Of a stretch of DNA of 6,026 nucleotides, positions 5,968-6,026 are shown piece by piece. The DNA lies in assembly GCA_023387555.1 (NCBI GenBank), contig JAEWHY010000369.1:1-6026 (forward strand), given 5' to 3'. Position numbers and translations under genes: made by a program. The number at the start of each line of letters is the position of its first letter. Within the stretch, counting starts at the first letter, position 1. This DNA is from Pseudomonadota bacterium (GTDB taxonomy: Bacteria > Pseudomonadota > Alphaproteobacteria > Rhizobiales > Xanthobacteraceae). The notes below the pieces were generated by a model. It worked only from the letters and a program-made list of their open reading frames with translations. It ran no database searches and was not told where the DNA came from.

Positions 5968-6026
5968 GCGGAGAAGCGACAGCAAAGCCAAAAGTGGGCG
6001 ACGAGAAGTCGCACGTCGTCGAGTGT

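Overview
The window is GC-rich, tightly packed bacterial DNA with G/C-ending codons and short or overlapping gene junctions. This fits a versatile soil or plant-associated proteobacterium, for example of the Rhizobiales or Burkholderiales. That placement is inference from composition and gene content; no taxonomic marker is present.

Positions 1-3993 hold one forward gene set that looks like a single catabolic operon cut by the left edge. It contains the end of an ABC-transporter ATPase of the nitrate/sulfonate/taurine (SsuB/TauB) type and its permease (SsuC type), joined by a stop/start overlap. A class III extradiol ring-cleavage dioxygenase follows, with a LigB-like catalytic domain fused to a C-terminal LigA-like domain. 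Last is an Ntn-hydrolase of the gamma-glutamyltransferase fold that lacks the usual gamma-glutamyl-binding residues and resembles oxamate-amidohydrolase (HpxW)-like members. The simplest reading is uptake of a small organic (probably aromatic) compound, oxygenolytic ring opening, and hydrolysis of an amide. The actual substrate cannot be read from the sequence.

Positions 4003-4770 (reverse strand) hold a GntR/FCD regulator convergent with the operon and probably its controller. Its upstream region carries a cluster of AATGAT half-sites that could be an autoregulatory operator.

Positions 4823-6026 look like a rearranged, decaying region on the reverse strand. A PD-(D/E)XK nuclease-like reading frame enters from the right edge. 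Near 5407 it runs into fragments of an AMP-dependent acyl-CoA ligase C-terminal region. These fragments lie in two reading frames, with apparent deletions and an in-frame stop. This suggests that a ligase gene, perhaps once part of the neighbouring catabolic locus, was interrupted and eroded.

No rRNA, tRNA, CRISPR array, complete insertion sequence or strong terminator was seen.
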